DNA of 46,759 nucleotides, from assembly GCF_020023995.1 (NCBI RefSeq), contig NZ_NRRD01000026.1, forward strand, positions 1-46,759. The letters are read 5' to 3'. The position numbers and the translations under genes are program-made. The notes beneath the pieces are model-generated. The model did not search any database. It worked only from the letters and a program-made list of their open reading frames with translations, and was not told the origin of the DNA. Below, in pieces: positions 34,822 to 44,790 of the stretch; position 1 is the first letter of the stretch; every line of letters starts with the position of its first letter. Source of the DNA: Rhodobacter sp. TJ_12. GTDB lineage: Bacteria > Pseudomonadota > Alphaproteobacteria > Rhodobacterales > Rhodobacteraceae.

Positions 34822-34850
34822 GTAACCTTGTGCCTTTGCACAAAGGTTAC
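34822..34850 (+). terminator. Hairpin after the MFS transporter gene
   Basis: GTAACCTTGTGC (34822-34833) pairs with GCACAAAGGTTAC (34838-34850) with one bulged base around CTTT. It lies five bases after the MFS stop and is followed by a moderately AT-rich stretch rather than a pure T tract. Confidence 0.6.
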
Positions 34851-34964
34851 ACAGCATTTGAATTTTATCGGTCACGGCGCGTCGGGCATCCCCGGCAAGA
34901 CTTGCGCTTTGACGTCACTCGGGCAGGCTGAAAAAGCCGTCCGCAACCCAATGGGGGTCCATCT

Positions 34965-35528
34965 ATGGAAGCGATCAAGGATCTGATCGCGTTTTGGCAC
35001 GACGAAGTGGGTGCCGAACGCTGGTATGAATCGACGCCGGAGCTGGATGAACAGATTTTGGCGCGCTACTCGGCCCTGTGGCAAAAGGCACAGGCGGGCG
35101 GTTGCGATGATTGGGCGCAAACGCCGGTTGGTGCTTTGGCGCTGGTGATTTTGCTCGATCAATTGCCGCGCAACATGTTCCGCGGCTCGCGCCAAGCCTT
35201 TGCCACCGATGCCAAGGCGCGCAAAGTGGCCGAAGCGGCGATTGAGCAGGGCTTCGACCTGCAGATCGAAGACCCGCTGCGCCAGTTCTTCTATGTGCCT
35301 TTCATGCATTCGGAAAATCTGGCCGATCAGGAAAAGGGCGTGCGGCTGGCCGAAGAGCGGATGCCCGACGAACATCTGCAACATGCCAAGGCGCATCACG
35401 CGGTGATCGCGCGGTTTGGCCGGTTCCCGTGGCGCAACGAATTGGTGGGGCGTTATTCCTCGGATGAGGAAGCCGCCTTCCTTTGGGCGGGGGGCTATGA
35501 GCGGATGCTGGCCTCTCAGGGGCGCTGA
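34965..35528 (+). CDS. DUF924 family protein
   Basis: This 187-residue soluble helical protein matches DUF924 by its landmarks. These are IAFWHDEVGAERWY at the start, ALVILLDQLPRNMFRGSRQAFATD in the middle, FYVPFMHSENLADQEKGV and FGRFPWRNELVGR near the end. The fold is TPR-like and the function is unknown. GGGGG precedes the ATG. It stands alone between two hairpins. Confidence 0.88.
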   Translation: MEAIKDLIAFWHDEVGAERWYESTPELDEQILARYSALWQKAQAGGCDDWAQTPVGALALVILLDQLPRNMFRGSRQAFATDAKARKVAEAAIEQGFDLQIEDPLRQFFYVPFMHSENLADQEKGVRLAEERMPDEHLQHAKAHHAVIARFGRFPWRNELVGRYSSDEEAAFLWAGGYERMLASQGR

Positions 35529-35547
35529 TTGCCGGAAAATGGTTTGG

Positions 35548-35574
35548 AACGCGCTCCGCTTGGGGCGCGTTTTG
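35548..35574 (+). terminator. Rho-independent terminator after the DUF924 gene
   Basis: AACGCGCTCC (35548-35557) pairs with GGGGCGCGTT (35562-35571), including one G-T pair, around GCTT. TTGC follows. It is 19 bases beyond the stop codon. Confidence 0.72.
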
Positions 35575-35649
35575 CATTTAGGGGGTGCGACTTCTTGAAG
35601 CGCAGCGCAAAATAGTTTAATGCCAAACCATCTTGGAATGGAGGGTCCC

Positions 35650-37044
<1,395 letters not shown>

Positions 37045-37487
37045 GCGGCGCGCACAAAGCCCCGTGGCTGCGCGCGACCGACGCGCGGCCCAAAAGGGTC
37101 CAGTCCTTTGCGGATGTCGAACCTGCCCCCGGCCAAGGGGCGCGGCTGGGGCAGATTGACGCGCGCCGGTGCGGAAGGCCATTTGCCCCATCGCGGCGCG
37201 CCGCATTCTCTGGGGTCCGGCAGGCGTGACCGCCGGTCCCCTTCTGCGCTGAGCACGGCGCCGTCAGCCTTTGCGGCGATACACTAAATCTATAATTATC
37301 AAATGGTTGTTGCAGTTTTGTGCGCCGCGGCAGGGGGCTTCGCGGCCACGCTCGTGCAGCCATGCAGGTTGCCGGACCTGTCGGGCAGGGCCGCTCGTGT
37401 GAAGCTTTCATGACAACCCCAGGTTGTTCAGTTTTGAGAAACCCGTTGCTCTGAGATTGTCGCGCAATCGCTAGAAAAAGGTGGCGC
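37045..37487. other. 443-base gap between lpdA and the chemotaxis receptor gene
   Basis: No convincing gene is seen. The first half is GC-rich and contains an inverted repeat TGGGGCA/TGCCCCA (37147-37153, 37184-37190). The second half has an AT-rich patch with TATAAT at 37291-37296. A short dyad ACAACC-N3-GGTTGT lies at 37413-37427, 61 bases before the receptor start, and may be regulatory. Confidence 0.4.
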
Positions 37488-39689
37488 ATGACCGCGATTC
37501 GAACTGTTCTTGGCAAGATTGGTGTTCAAATAGGGCTTTGTGCTCTGCTCTTCGCTTTGCTGCTCTCTGTCTTGGGGTGGACCTCACATCAGGGGTTTGC
37601 CGGCTTTCGCGCCAGCACGCAGGCGATGGACCAAGAGCGCGTGCCGGAGCTGCGCCGCACAAGCGCGCTGGTGGCGCAGATTTCCGAGCTTCCGCAAGGG
37701 TTCGCACGGCTGCTTCAGGCCGCGGATCAAGCCGAGGTCAGCGCCGCCAATGCCGCCCTGGCTCAGCGCATCGAAACCTTTTCTGGCGCGATGACCGGCG
37801 CCGCCTTGGCAGAGCTTTCGGGCCTTTTTGCCAATCTGCGCGGCAACCTTGACGCGCTTGCGCAGGCCATCGAGACGCGCATGACCGCCGAGGCGCAGGT
37901 GCGGCAGGCGCTAAAGGATATTGACGCGGTTCTGGCCACGGTCGTGACCGGGTTCAATGTTTATAATCCCAAGGATGTGATCCGCTTGCGCAGCGAGATC
38001 ATCCGCATCTTGACGGAAACCGACCCGGAAGCCTTTGCGCCGCGGGCGCGGAAATTTGCTTGGGTGGCCAAAAGTGTTGCGACATCGGTGCCCAAAACCA
38101 ATTCAAAGGGGCGCGATCGGTTGCTTGCGCTGACCGATCCCGAACAGGGGCTTGTCGCGCTGCGGCTGAGGGTTTTGCGCGCAACTGCCAAGGCGCAGGC
38201 GCTGTCGTCGCAAGCGCTGGCCACGACCCAAACGATCACCACTGAGGCCACGCGGCGCGGGCTGACCGTTCTGGATGATGTCGAGGGCGATATCCACCAA
38301 CTTGACACCAAGGCAGGGCGGACGAACCGGCAGTTCACGCTGCTGTTGGCCGTGGCCGGGGTGGCCTTGGTGCTGGTTGTGCTGTCGCTTCAGGCCATTC
38401 TTGTGGCGCCGTTGCGCGGTCTTGCCAAGCGCACGCGCAGCCTTGCCGCAGGGGAGCGCAGCGTGCTTGACGATATGCGGCGCAGATACGGCGAGATCGG
38501 CGAGATGCAAGAGGCTTTGCGGGTGTTTCGCGACAATCTGGAGCAAAACGACCGTCTGGCCGAGGCGGCGCGACAGGCCGCGGCGGAGCGCGAGGCGGCG
38601 CAATTGGACCGGATCGCGCGGGAGCGTGCTGCCGAACGCGCCGAGGCAGAGCGGCGCGAGGCACTTGCTGCGGCTGAGCGCGCCGCCGAGATGGACCGCA
38701 AGCGGCGCGAAGAGGCAATTTCAGCCGAGCGGGCCGCGCAAATGGCAGAGCAACAAGCGGTTGTCGCGGCGCTTCAGACCGGGCTGCAACGCTTGGCCGC
38801 GGGCGATCTGACGGCCCTGATCCATCAGGCATTCCCGCCGCAATACGAAGCGCTTCGGACCAATTTTAACGCCGCGCTGACCGGCTTGGCAGAGCTTGTT
38901 GACACGATCCGCGACAACACCGGCGGCATTCTGGCCACCGCCAGCGATCTTGATGCGGAAGCCGCGGCGATGGCGGCACAATCAAGCCGCGCGGCAGCCT
39001 CGCTCGAAGAAACCGCCGCAGCGATGACGGAACTGGCAGGGGCGTCACGCACGGGCGCAGAGCGCGCGGCCGAAACCGCGCAGCGTACAGAGGCGATGCG
39101 GTCCGATGTGCAAGCCGCGCAGGCCACCGTCAACAGCGTGGTTGCCGCGATGGGGCGGATTTCGGCCTCGTCAGAGGCGATTGCGCGCATCATCTCGGTC
39201 ATCGACGATATTTCGTTCCAGACCAATCTATTGGCTCTGAATGCGGGGGTCGAGGCCGCGCGGGCCGGGGCGGCGGGGCGCGGCTTTGCCGTGGTGGCCT
39301 CGGAAGTGCGCGATCTGGCGCAACGCACGACATCGGCCGCCGCCGAGATCAACGCCTTGATCGTCGAGGGGCGCACGAAGGTGACAGAGGGCGAAACTTT
39401 GGTCAGCGCGGCGGATCGCGGTCTGGAGGCGGCGGTCAAGGTGATCGATGCCATCGCCGCCAATGTGCTGGAATTGGCGCAAGTCAGCCGCGAGCAATCC
39501 GCCAGCATCGCCGAAGTGACCGCCGCGACCGAGGTGCTTGATCTGGCAACGCAGAAAAGTGCCGAAGGGGTCGAGCGCACGGCGCATTCGGGCCGCGATC
39601 TGTTGGGGGCGGCGCAGAGCCTGTCGCGCGCCATCGCCCGTTTCGATCTTGGGGAGACCAGTCAAGCGCCGCAAGCGCAGGCCGTGTGA
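37488..39689 (+). CDS. Methyl-accepting chemotaxis protein
   Basis: This 733-residue transmembrane receptor has TM1 at about residues 10-32, a periplasmic helical sensor of about 33-280 and TM2 at about 283-305 ([24 protein letters not shown]). A HAMP domain, a long Ala/Glu/Arg coiled coil of about 350-425 and a second HAMP-like stretch ([17 protein letters not shown]) follow. The MA signalling domain is about 460-720. The hairpin tip [23 protein letters not shown] and [16 protein letters not shown] bind CheA/CheW. No C-terminal CheR-binding pentapeptide is seen. AAAAAGG lies before the ATG. The ligand is unknown. Confidence 0.92.
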   Translation: MTAIRTVLGKIGVQIGLCALLFALLLSVLGWTSHQGFAGFRASTQAMDQERVPELRRTSALVAQISELPQGFARLLQAADQAEVSAANAALAQRIETFSGAMTGAALAELSGLFANLRGNLDALAQAIETRMTAEAQVRQALKDIDAVLATVVTGFNVYNPKDVIRLRSEIIRILTETDPEAFAPRARKFAWVAKSVATSVPKTNSKGRDRLLALTDPEQGLVALRLRVLRATAKAQALSSQALATTQTITTEATRRGLTVLDDVEGDIHQLDTKAGRTNRQFTLLLAVAGVALVLVVLSLQAILVAPLRGLAKRTRSLAAGERSVLDDMRRRYGEIGEMQEALRVFRDNLEQNDRLAEAARQAAAEREAAQLDRIARERAAERAEAERREALAAAERAAEMDRKRREEAISAERAAQMAEQQAVVAALQTGLQRLAAGDLTALIHQAFPPQYEALRTNFNAALTGLAELVDTIRDNTGGILATASDLDAEAAAMAAQSSRAAASLEETAAAMTELAGASRTGAERAAETAQRTEAMRSDVQAAQATVNSVVAAMGRISASSEAIARIISVIDDISFQTNLLALNAGVEAARAGAAGRGFAVVASEVRDLAQRTTSAAAEINALIVEGRTKVTEGETLVSAADRGLEAAVKVIDAIAANVLELAQVSREQSASIAEVTAATEVLDLATQKSAEGVERTAHSGRDLLGAAQSLSRAIARFDLGETSQAPQAQAV

Positions 39690-39898
39690 GCGCGGAAATA
39701 GGTGCGGCGCGGGGGCGTGCGGCCCAGTCTTCCCGTTCGAAGCGCCCCTCGATGCGGCACCGCACGTCTCCTAAGCGGCCATTCGGTCATCGCGCAGCAT
39801 TTTTCGCGGGTGGAAGTCGGCAGTGCGGACTTTGATGACATTCCCTCCCTGCCGACGAGTGTCCGCTTTGGAGATCATTACCTTGGATTTAAAGCCGC
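39690..39898. other. 209-base gap after the chemotaxis receptor gene
   Basis: No gene is seen. The right part (39776-39870) contains CATTCGGTCAT, AGTGCGGACTTTGATGACAT and GAGTGTCCGCTTTGG. These short motifs are reminiscent of intergenic repeats in Rhodobacterales genomes. That resemblance is from memory and untested. Confidence 0.3.
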
Positions 39899-40321
39899 CT
39901 ACTGCGCAACGGGCGGCTCATTTCGTTCCCATAGAGGCACGCATTCCGCGAAAAACGGCATGGTTGCTCTTTGCCAAGGTGCGGCGCGATTCTCTTCTTC
40001 TGCGACCATACCGGGGGATGCAAAAATCCTGATGTGGACACCGTTACCTTCGTCAAAGAAGTACCAATATGAAGAGATTTCCCCATCAGAATTTCGGATG
40101 CGTTGGTATGCGCCTTCTCCGATACGCTCGAAACGTACCGGCTTACCATCACCTGCCGCGTACTCGCGAATGGCTACATCTCCGTAGAAATCCCACGTGA
40201 CTGGCCCACCTCCACGTTGCTGCAAACAGGTGAGGCCTGTCAAATCAACGGGCTCTGCAACTGCCACAGACACAATCATTGATGTTGCTACAGCGAGGCA
40301 CACAGAGGTGAAATGTTTCAT
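39899..40321 (-). CDS. Small secreted hypothetical protein
   Basis: This 140-residue protein has a clear Sec signal peptide (KHFTSVCLAVATSMIVSVAVA, cleavage before Glu23). The mature domain of about 118 residues has two cysteines (32 and 127), likely one disulfide, and many aromatic residues (VTWDFYGDVAIREYAAG, SSYWYFFDEGNGVHIRIFA). I do not recognise the family. The start was set at the signal peptide; the longer upstream reading frame lacks coding character. The gene is less GC-rich than the receptor gene before it and stands alone. It is probably a periplasmic accessory protein. Confidence 0.65.
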   Translation of the reverse strand: MKHFTSVCLAVATSMIVSVAVAEPVDLTGLTCLQQRGGGPVTWDFYGDVAIREYAAGDGKPVRFERIGEGAYQRIRNSDGEISSYWYFFDEGNGVHIRIFASPGMVAEEENRAAPWQRATMPFFAECVPLWERNEPPVAQ

Positions 40322-40599
40322 TCGGATACCAAAACAGAGCCACACAAGAATCGCAATGGGATAACAACAAGCTCTCTGCCTTCGACTTGGCGACATGATC
40401 GCCCATCCGTGGTGATATTGGTTGAAGCAGTCGTTCACTATCCGTGAAGCATTCGTCACTTTAGCCTTGCTGCAACGCCGCAGGCCTTTCTCGAGGCCCG
40501 CGCGGCAGTATGCTCGGCCCCTCCCGGACCTTCGCACAAGGCGCGGCGAACGAGCGCTTCCCATCCTAAGTCACACGCCCAGCTCGATTTCCTCGCGCG

Positions 40600-40633
40600 G
40601 GACCGGCAACCGGAGGCGATGGCCTGCCGGTCC
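40600..40633. repeat. Inverted repeat, first of two adjacent hairpins
   Basis: GGACCGGCA (40600-40608) pairs with TGCCGGTCC (40625-40633) around a 16-base loop. It is 15 bases from a second hairpin and lies beyond the end of the orphan minus-strand operon. Confidence 0.45.
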
Positions 40634-40647
40634 TTGGGGACGCATAA

Positions 40648-40670
40648 CCCCACCCGGACTGCGGGTGGGG
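40648..40670 (-). terminator. Candidate terminator of the orphan helical-protein operon
   Basis: CCCCACCCG (40648-40656) pairs with CGGGTGGGG (40662-40670) around a 5-base loop. On the minus strand it lies 31 bases past the 169-residue gene stop and is followed by TTATG, a short T run. It may act together with the adjacent hairpin at 40600-40633. Confidence 0.5.
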
Positions 40671-40701
40671 TCCATGCCGATCATGTCGGTCTGGCGCGCC
40701 G

Positions 40702-41211
40702 CTATTTCAGAAGGTTGGGATAATACTCCTGGAGCGTGTCGACGATGTTCTTCAGCCCGTCTTCAAGGGCCTTCAGCGCATTGCTTACCTCCGCCCCATA
40801 TTTCGTGTCTTGGAATTTGACGATCGCCGTATTCACGGCCCCCTCGATGTCATTAATCAATTGCTTGAGGGTTGTTGCTTTTGGATCGATGGGGGGCGGC
40901 AACGGAATGTCGACCGGCGGCCATTTGCCGGTTTGCACCGCGTTGACATATTGGGCCAGGAACGTGTTCGCCGGGTTGACCAGATCAACATAGCTGTCGA
41001 TCACCGCGTCAATTGCGGTGATCGCGGTCTGGCCCAGATGCGCCTTTGCAAGGCCGCCCTTGACCGTCTCCATCATCGTGCCGCTGGTATAAAGCGCCCA
41101 GGCCAAAGCCCTCAAATTCTCGACCGATGGCGTCGCCACGGCGCTGTCGGCGGCTTCATCTGCGCTTAGGACCAGCAGCGGCGGGAAGTCTTTTGCGGAC
41201 ATATCATTCAT
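40702..41211 (-). CDS. Unknown helical protein, 169 residues, partner of the 885-residue protein
   Basis: I do not recognise this protein. It has no signal peptide, no membrane helix and no cysteine. It is predicted helical, with an N-terminal half of about 30-95 (VENLRALAWALYTSG, TAITAIDAVIDSYVDLV). A proline-rich hinge (PPVDIPLPPPIDP, about 98-110) follows, then an amphipathic C-terminal half (TLKQLINDIEGAVNTAI, VSNALKALEDGLKNIVDTL). The ATG overlaps the upstream stop by ATGA and has GGAGGAATG before it. Tight coupling implies a fixed ratio or complex with the larger protein. The longer frame to 41391 is a shadow of that gene. Confidence 0.78.
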   Translation of the reverse strand: MNDMSAKDFPPLLVLSADEAADSAVATPSVENLRALAWALYTSGTMMETVKGGLAKAHLGQTAITAIDAVIDSYVDLVNPANTFLAQYVNAVQTGKWPPVDIPLPPPIDPKATTLKQLINDIEGAVNTAIVKFQDTKYGAEVSNALKALEDGLKNIVDTLQEYYPNLLK

Positions 41212-43865
41212 TGCGCATTCCTCCATTTCTGAACGATTGGTGAAGCATCGGGCAGCGGCACCCCTTTTTTGACGGCTTCTTGGATCATATTGGTCGCCAA
41301 TGTGCCGAACGTCTTGGCCGCCTCGTCCGAGAAGAAGGCGTTTGAAATCTTGATCGTGTGATCGTTTCCGTCTTTGTCCGTGTACGTCCAAGAATAGGTT
41401 TGGAGCGGCTGCGTCCCGTCCGCGATGGTGCTCAGTGCCGTCTGGATCTTGGCGGTGGCGCTGACCAAAGTGTTGAGGTCGTCGGCCAAAGCCGCATTGG
41501 CCTGCGTGATCAGTGCTTCCATCTGCGGCAGGTGCAATGCATCGGTTGTCACGTCTTGCAGAATTTTGGGCAGCGCCTCCAAGATGTCTTGCATCAGCGT
41601 GATCGCGCCATCCCGTATGAAGGCGGCCGCTTCCATTGCGTCTTTGCGGATCGTGTCTGCGATGCTGCCCAGCTCGTCATTTTGCGGCTTGGCACAGCCG
41701 CCAAGCTGCAAAAGATAGCTGAGCGGCGTCAGAATTGAATCGATCGCCTTGGCGTATTTGGCCGCATCAAGCAGCATCGGCTGCCATTGTTCGGAGACCG
41801 GCGCCCCCCATTGCGCGATGCCTTGATAAAAGGCCAGCACATCGTTGCCCGTCGTCTCGATCGATTTTAGCGATTGATCGATCTCGGTTACCTGCTGGGC
41901 AAGATCGCTCAGCTTGGCCGTTTCAGCAACCGCGCCCTGTTCGACGATGGATTGAAGCTGCGCGATTTCAGAGGTGTGGGCATGCCCCAATGCGGCGTTC
42001 AGCGCTTGCAGCATCGACATAAGCTGCGCAACCGTCGCGCCGCTTGCCGCGACCGCAGAGATTGCATTGGCATGGGTGGGCAATTGGGCGATTGGATTGA
42101 TCTGCGATAGGGTCTTGATCACCTGCGCATCGGCGCCCGTCAGCACTTTTGCGATTTTGGTCTCGGTCGCGGCAAGGGTCGTCAATTGGGTCGTCAGATC
42201 TTGGATGGCCGGTGCCACATCGGCCAAGGTCTTGGTTTCGCTTGGATAAAGTTGGATCAGCCGCGAGACGACATCGTTGATGGAGGTGGCGATTGTCGCC
42301 AAAGCGCCGATCTCGACCCGGGCGCGCGGGGGCGCCGCCGTATAAGATGAGATCTGGCTCAAAACGCTTGTCGCCGGGGCGATGCTGGGGGCGGCGGTCG
42401 TCATGGCCGAAATCGTTGCCGCGGCTGCGGCGGTCAGATCGGTGAGCGGCTTGCCTGCGTCGTTCAGATCGTCCGTCAAAACCTGCGCAATCTGCACCAC
42501 GCCTTGGGCCTGTGCGGTGGGATCGGTGTTTGCCGCGGCGAGCAGGGCAGAGACATGCAGCGGACGCCGGGCCTTGGCCGTCGCGCCAGAGCGCAATTGC
42601 GCAGCGCGTGCCACAAGCTCGGCCTTGGCAGGCCATTGGGTAACCTCGGGGATGTAAAGATCGACGGTCTTCTTTTGGATCACCGGCGGCATCGCTTCCA
42701 GATCGATCTTGCCGCCCGTCAGCGCATTTATCAGCGCCTCGACCGCGGCTTCAACGGCAGATCCCTTGTCTCCGCGTTTATAGTCTTTGAGCGCCGTGCC
42801 CACCTCGCCCCAAAGATCCTTCATCGCGTTCGCATTGCTGCTGCCCGCCGCGCCCTGATTGTCCCCGAAGGTGTCGGTCTTTTTCGAACTGCCGGTGCCG
42901 TTGGCGTCGTTAAACGACTCGATCGCCGCGATGCCCAGCTTCTTTTTGATTTCATCGACAAGGGCTTGTTCCAGCGCACCTATGCCGGTGATGTCCTCGA
43001 TCTTCTTGAGGATCGGCTTGATGACCTTTTCCATCACCGATTTGGCAACATGAAGGATCCACCGGACGGGGGCCAGAGATTCAGCGATGCTCTTTGCGCT
43101 TTGCTCGGCCCCGGCCACCTTGTCAGCGACCCATTTGAGATCGCCTTCAATGATCGCGAAAGCACCGTCGCCGAAAGAGGCCATCTCTTTGGCGACATCG
43201 CCCAGCACCGCAAGCACCGATTGAACGTCGTCAAAGGCGTCCTTAAGCGGCGCCGTCGCCTTGGATATCTCGGCGTCCACGGCCTCATAGGCGCTCAGCA
43301 CCGTCTCAAGCCGCTGCACAACGGTCGATCCATCGGCAAGCTCCTTGAAGATCGGCGCGATCGCCTCGACGATCTCTGCCAGCGCTTGCAGGATTTTCAT
43401 CGTGTTGACCAGCGCGGGCAATTCGGTCGCCATGTCTTGGATCAGATGCTGCACATCCGACAGCCCGGTATGGATATCCTTCAAGATCGGCAGGGCATCG
43501 TTGACGACGGCAACGATGGCGTCCAGCGCGCCGTCGACGGTGTCCTCCAGCCCGTCAATGAAGTTCACGATCCCGTCCAAGACATCCATCACGACATCCA
43601 GCCCGGGGATCACCTCGGTGAATGCCGTGATCGCATCCAGCAGCCCGCTGATCACATTGCTGGCGACGTCGATCAGATCCCAAGCGTCATCGATATAGGG
43701 GACGAGCCCCAGCACATCGATCAGATCGCCGAGAAGGTCGATCACATCGGACAGCGGATGTTCCAGACTGGGGGCGTTCAAGGTGCTGACGACCGCGTTG
43801 ATATCGTCAACGAGCGCAATTGCGGTTTCGAAGGGCTTTGATGATCCGGCGGCGTCCAAGTGCAC
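41208..43865 (-). CDS. Unknown large helical protein, 885 residues
   Basis: I do not recognise this protein. Residues 1-320 form near-continuous amphipathic helices with many Asp-Leu/Ile-Val repeats (VIDLLGDLIDVLG, VVMDVLDGIVNFIDGL). A Gly/Ser/Asn linker (about 318-348) leads to a second helical region of about 350-820, rich in Ala, Thr and Gln with coiled-coil character. A short beta-like insert (TYSWTYTDKDGNDHTIKISN, about 823-842) precedes a C-terminal helix. There is a single cysteine (Cys724) and no signal peptide. The GTG start has GGGAG seven bases before it. The overall look recalls helical pore-forming or scaffold proteins, but no function is assigned. Confidence 0.8.
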   Translation of the reverse strand: MHLDAAGSSKPFETAIALVDDINAVVSTLNAPSLEHPLSDVIDLLGDLIDVLGLVPYIDDAWDLIDVASNVISGLLDAITAFTEVIPGLDVVMDVLDGIVNFIDGLEDTVDGALDAIVAVVNDALPILKDIHTGLSDVQHLIQDMATELPALVNTMKILQALAEIVEAIAPIFKELADGSTVVQRLETVLSAYEAVDAEISKATAPLKDAFDDVQSVLAVLGDVAKEMASFGDGAFAIIEGDLKWVADKVAGAEQSAKSIAESLAPVRWILHVAKSVMEKVIKPILKKIEDITGIGALEQALVDEIKKKLGIAAIESFNDANGTGSSKKTDTFGDNQGAAGSSNANAMKDLWGEVGTALKDYKRGDKGSAVEAAVEALINALTGGKIDLEAMPPVIQKKTVDLYIPEVTQWPAKAELVARAAQLRSGATAKARRPLHVSALLAAANTDPTAQAQGVVQIAQVLTDDLNDAGKPLTDLTAAAAATISAMTTAAPSIAPATSVLSQISSYTAAPPRARVEIGALATIATSINDVVSRLIQLYPSETKTLADVAPAIQDLTTQLTTLAATETKIAKVLTGADAQVIKTLSQINPIAQLPTHANAISAVAASGATVAQLMSMLQALNAALGHAHTSEIAQLQSIVEQGAVAETAKLSDLAQQVTEIDQSLKSIETTGNDVLAFYQGIAQWGAPVSEQWQPMLLDAAKYAKAIDSILTPLSYLLQLGGCAKPQNDELGSIADTIRKDAMEAAAFIRDGAITLMQDILEALPKILQDVTTDALHLPQMEALITQANAALADDLNTLVSATAKIQTALSTIADGTQPLQTYSWTYTDKDGNDHTIKISNAFFSDEAAKTFGTLATNMIQEAVKKGVPLPDASPIVQKWRNAQ

Positions 43866-44221
43866 TTCACGTCTCCCAAGCGTTTCCCTCAGCGGGGCCG
43901 AACCGGACCGCCACGCAAAGCTTGCACAACTTCAGGTGGAAAAGATGTGACGGGCGCCATTTTGGGGTGTGGTTTTGCGGGCCTTGCGCCGATTCGGCGC
44001 TGCCCCCTCTGAAAGAGGCCCGTGCGGTCCCACCGGTTTCCCTTTCCCCGGCAGCAAGGCGCGGTCATGCGATAAAGTGCTGACGCTGACCGGGCGAGAT
44101 GGGCGGTGGCAGGGCGGCCCGCGCAGAAAAGATTTACGCGCGCAGAAACGTGGTCAAACCGGCCCTGAAAGTTTGACGCCTTGCCCCACAAGAGCTTGGT
44201 TTTATTGATTTAAGAAGGGTG
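43866..44221. other. 356-base gap upstream of the orphan operon
   Basis: No gene is convincing here. It should contain the leftward promoter of the 885-residue gene. A perfect palindrome GCGCCGA-T-TCGGCGC lies at 43986-44000, about 120 bases upstream of the GTG. A minus-strand TTGACC near 44150 is a possible -35 box, but spacing to a -10 box is poor. Confidence 0.35.
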
Positions 44222-44240
44222 AGTGGCGGAGAGACAGGGA
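44222..44240 (+). repeat. att-site direct repeat, distal copy
   Basis: AGTGGCGGAGAGACAGGGA is identical to 46538-46556, the 3' end of the tRNA-Ser gene, in the same orientation. Flanking bases differ on both sides. It marks the distal end of the element (attL/attR type). Confidence 0.75.
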
Positions 44241-44790
44241 CACTTCGCCAAATTCCCTATACCATTGATTAAAAACGGAAATTCGATCTGATGTTGTCCG
44301 TTTTGCAGGTTGTCACTTGCGGACAACACGATAGCTGACGGAGCGGCATTGCTCAAGCGTTTGCTGGGCCACAGGTCCGGCAGCATCCCTGATGCCACGA
44401 TCTGGCAGGAGATCATTCAAGTCATGCGATCCATCTTAGAATGATTCTAGGGGTCACCATCAGAATACCCGCCACCGGGGCGCTCAGTTGGCCGCTGAGG
44501 GCGAGAACGGTGGTTTGGTGTGTTCTGCTGGTCCATCGCGCTCAAGCCCTTGGGGACGCTCCTGTGCGTCCCTGAGGCACCCCTTCACCCGGTAGCAGCA
44601 GCTTGTCTGCAGCCTTGTCCTTGCTTGTTTGTGGGGGAGGTGACGGGGAGGCGAAGAAGCCGTAGCGAAGCCCTTGGAAAGCCCCGTGAGAAGCTGATGC
44701 GGGTAGCAAGGGTGTGCAGCTACAGGGGATGCATCTTGCACAGTTTCGGACCAGCCAATTCCACAAACAAGGAAAGCGTTGGACCGCAAC
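44241..44790. other. 550-base stretch inside the element, no clear gene
   Basis: It holds an inverted repeat TGTTGTCCG/CGGACAACA (44292-44300, 44320-44328). A short open frame ends at 44455 (GHRSGSIPDATIWQEIIQVM, no start codon), possibly the tail of a lost gene. A perfect hairpin GGGACGC/GCGTCCC lies at 44553-44572. It is presumably decayed island DNA or a regulatory leader of the ParB-like gene. Confidence 0.4.
44292..44328. promoter_or_regulatory. Inverted repeat near the distal att copy
   Basis: Perfect 9-bp arms TGTTGTCCG and CGGACAACA are separated by 19 bases, 52 bases inside the distal att repeat. Such repeats near element ends can bind an integrase arm domain, an excisionase or a regulator. 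Which of these applies is not known. Confidence 0.4.

Larger units (their letters stand above)
40322..40701. other. 380-base gap with two hairpins
   Basis: No gene is supported here. Near the small secreted gene is AGTCGTTCACTATCCGTGAAG (40429 onward), resembling motifs on the other side of that gene. The rest holds the two hairpins annotated at 40600-40670. Confidence 0.35.

Noticed and set aside
42504-43841. 445-codon plus-strand open frame
   Set aside because: It is antisense to the 885-residue gene. That gene has a ribosome-binding site, coupling to the next gene and a regular helical pattern, while the plus-strand product is Arg/His-rich without structure.
43889-44191. 100-codon minus-strand open frame upstream of the orphan operon
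   Set aside because: It has no ribosome-binding site or recognisable domain, and a composition expected of non-coding GC-rich DNA.
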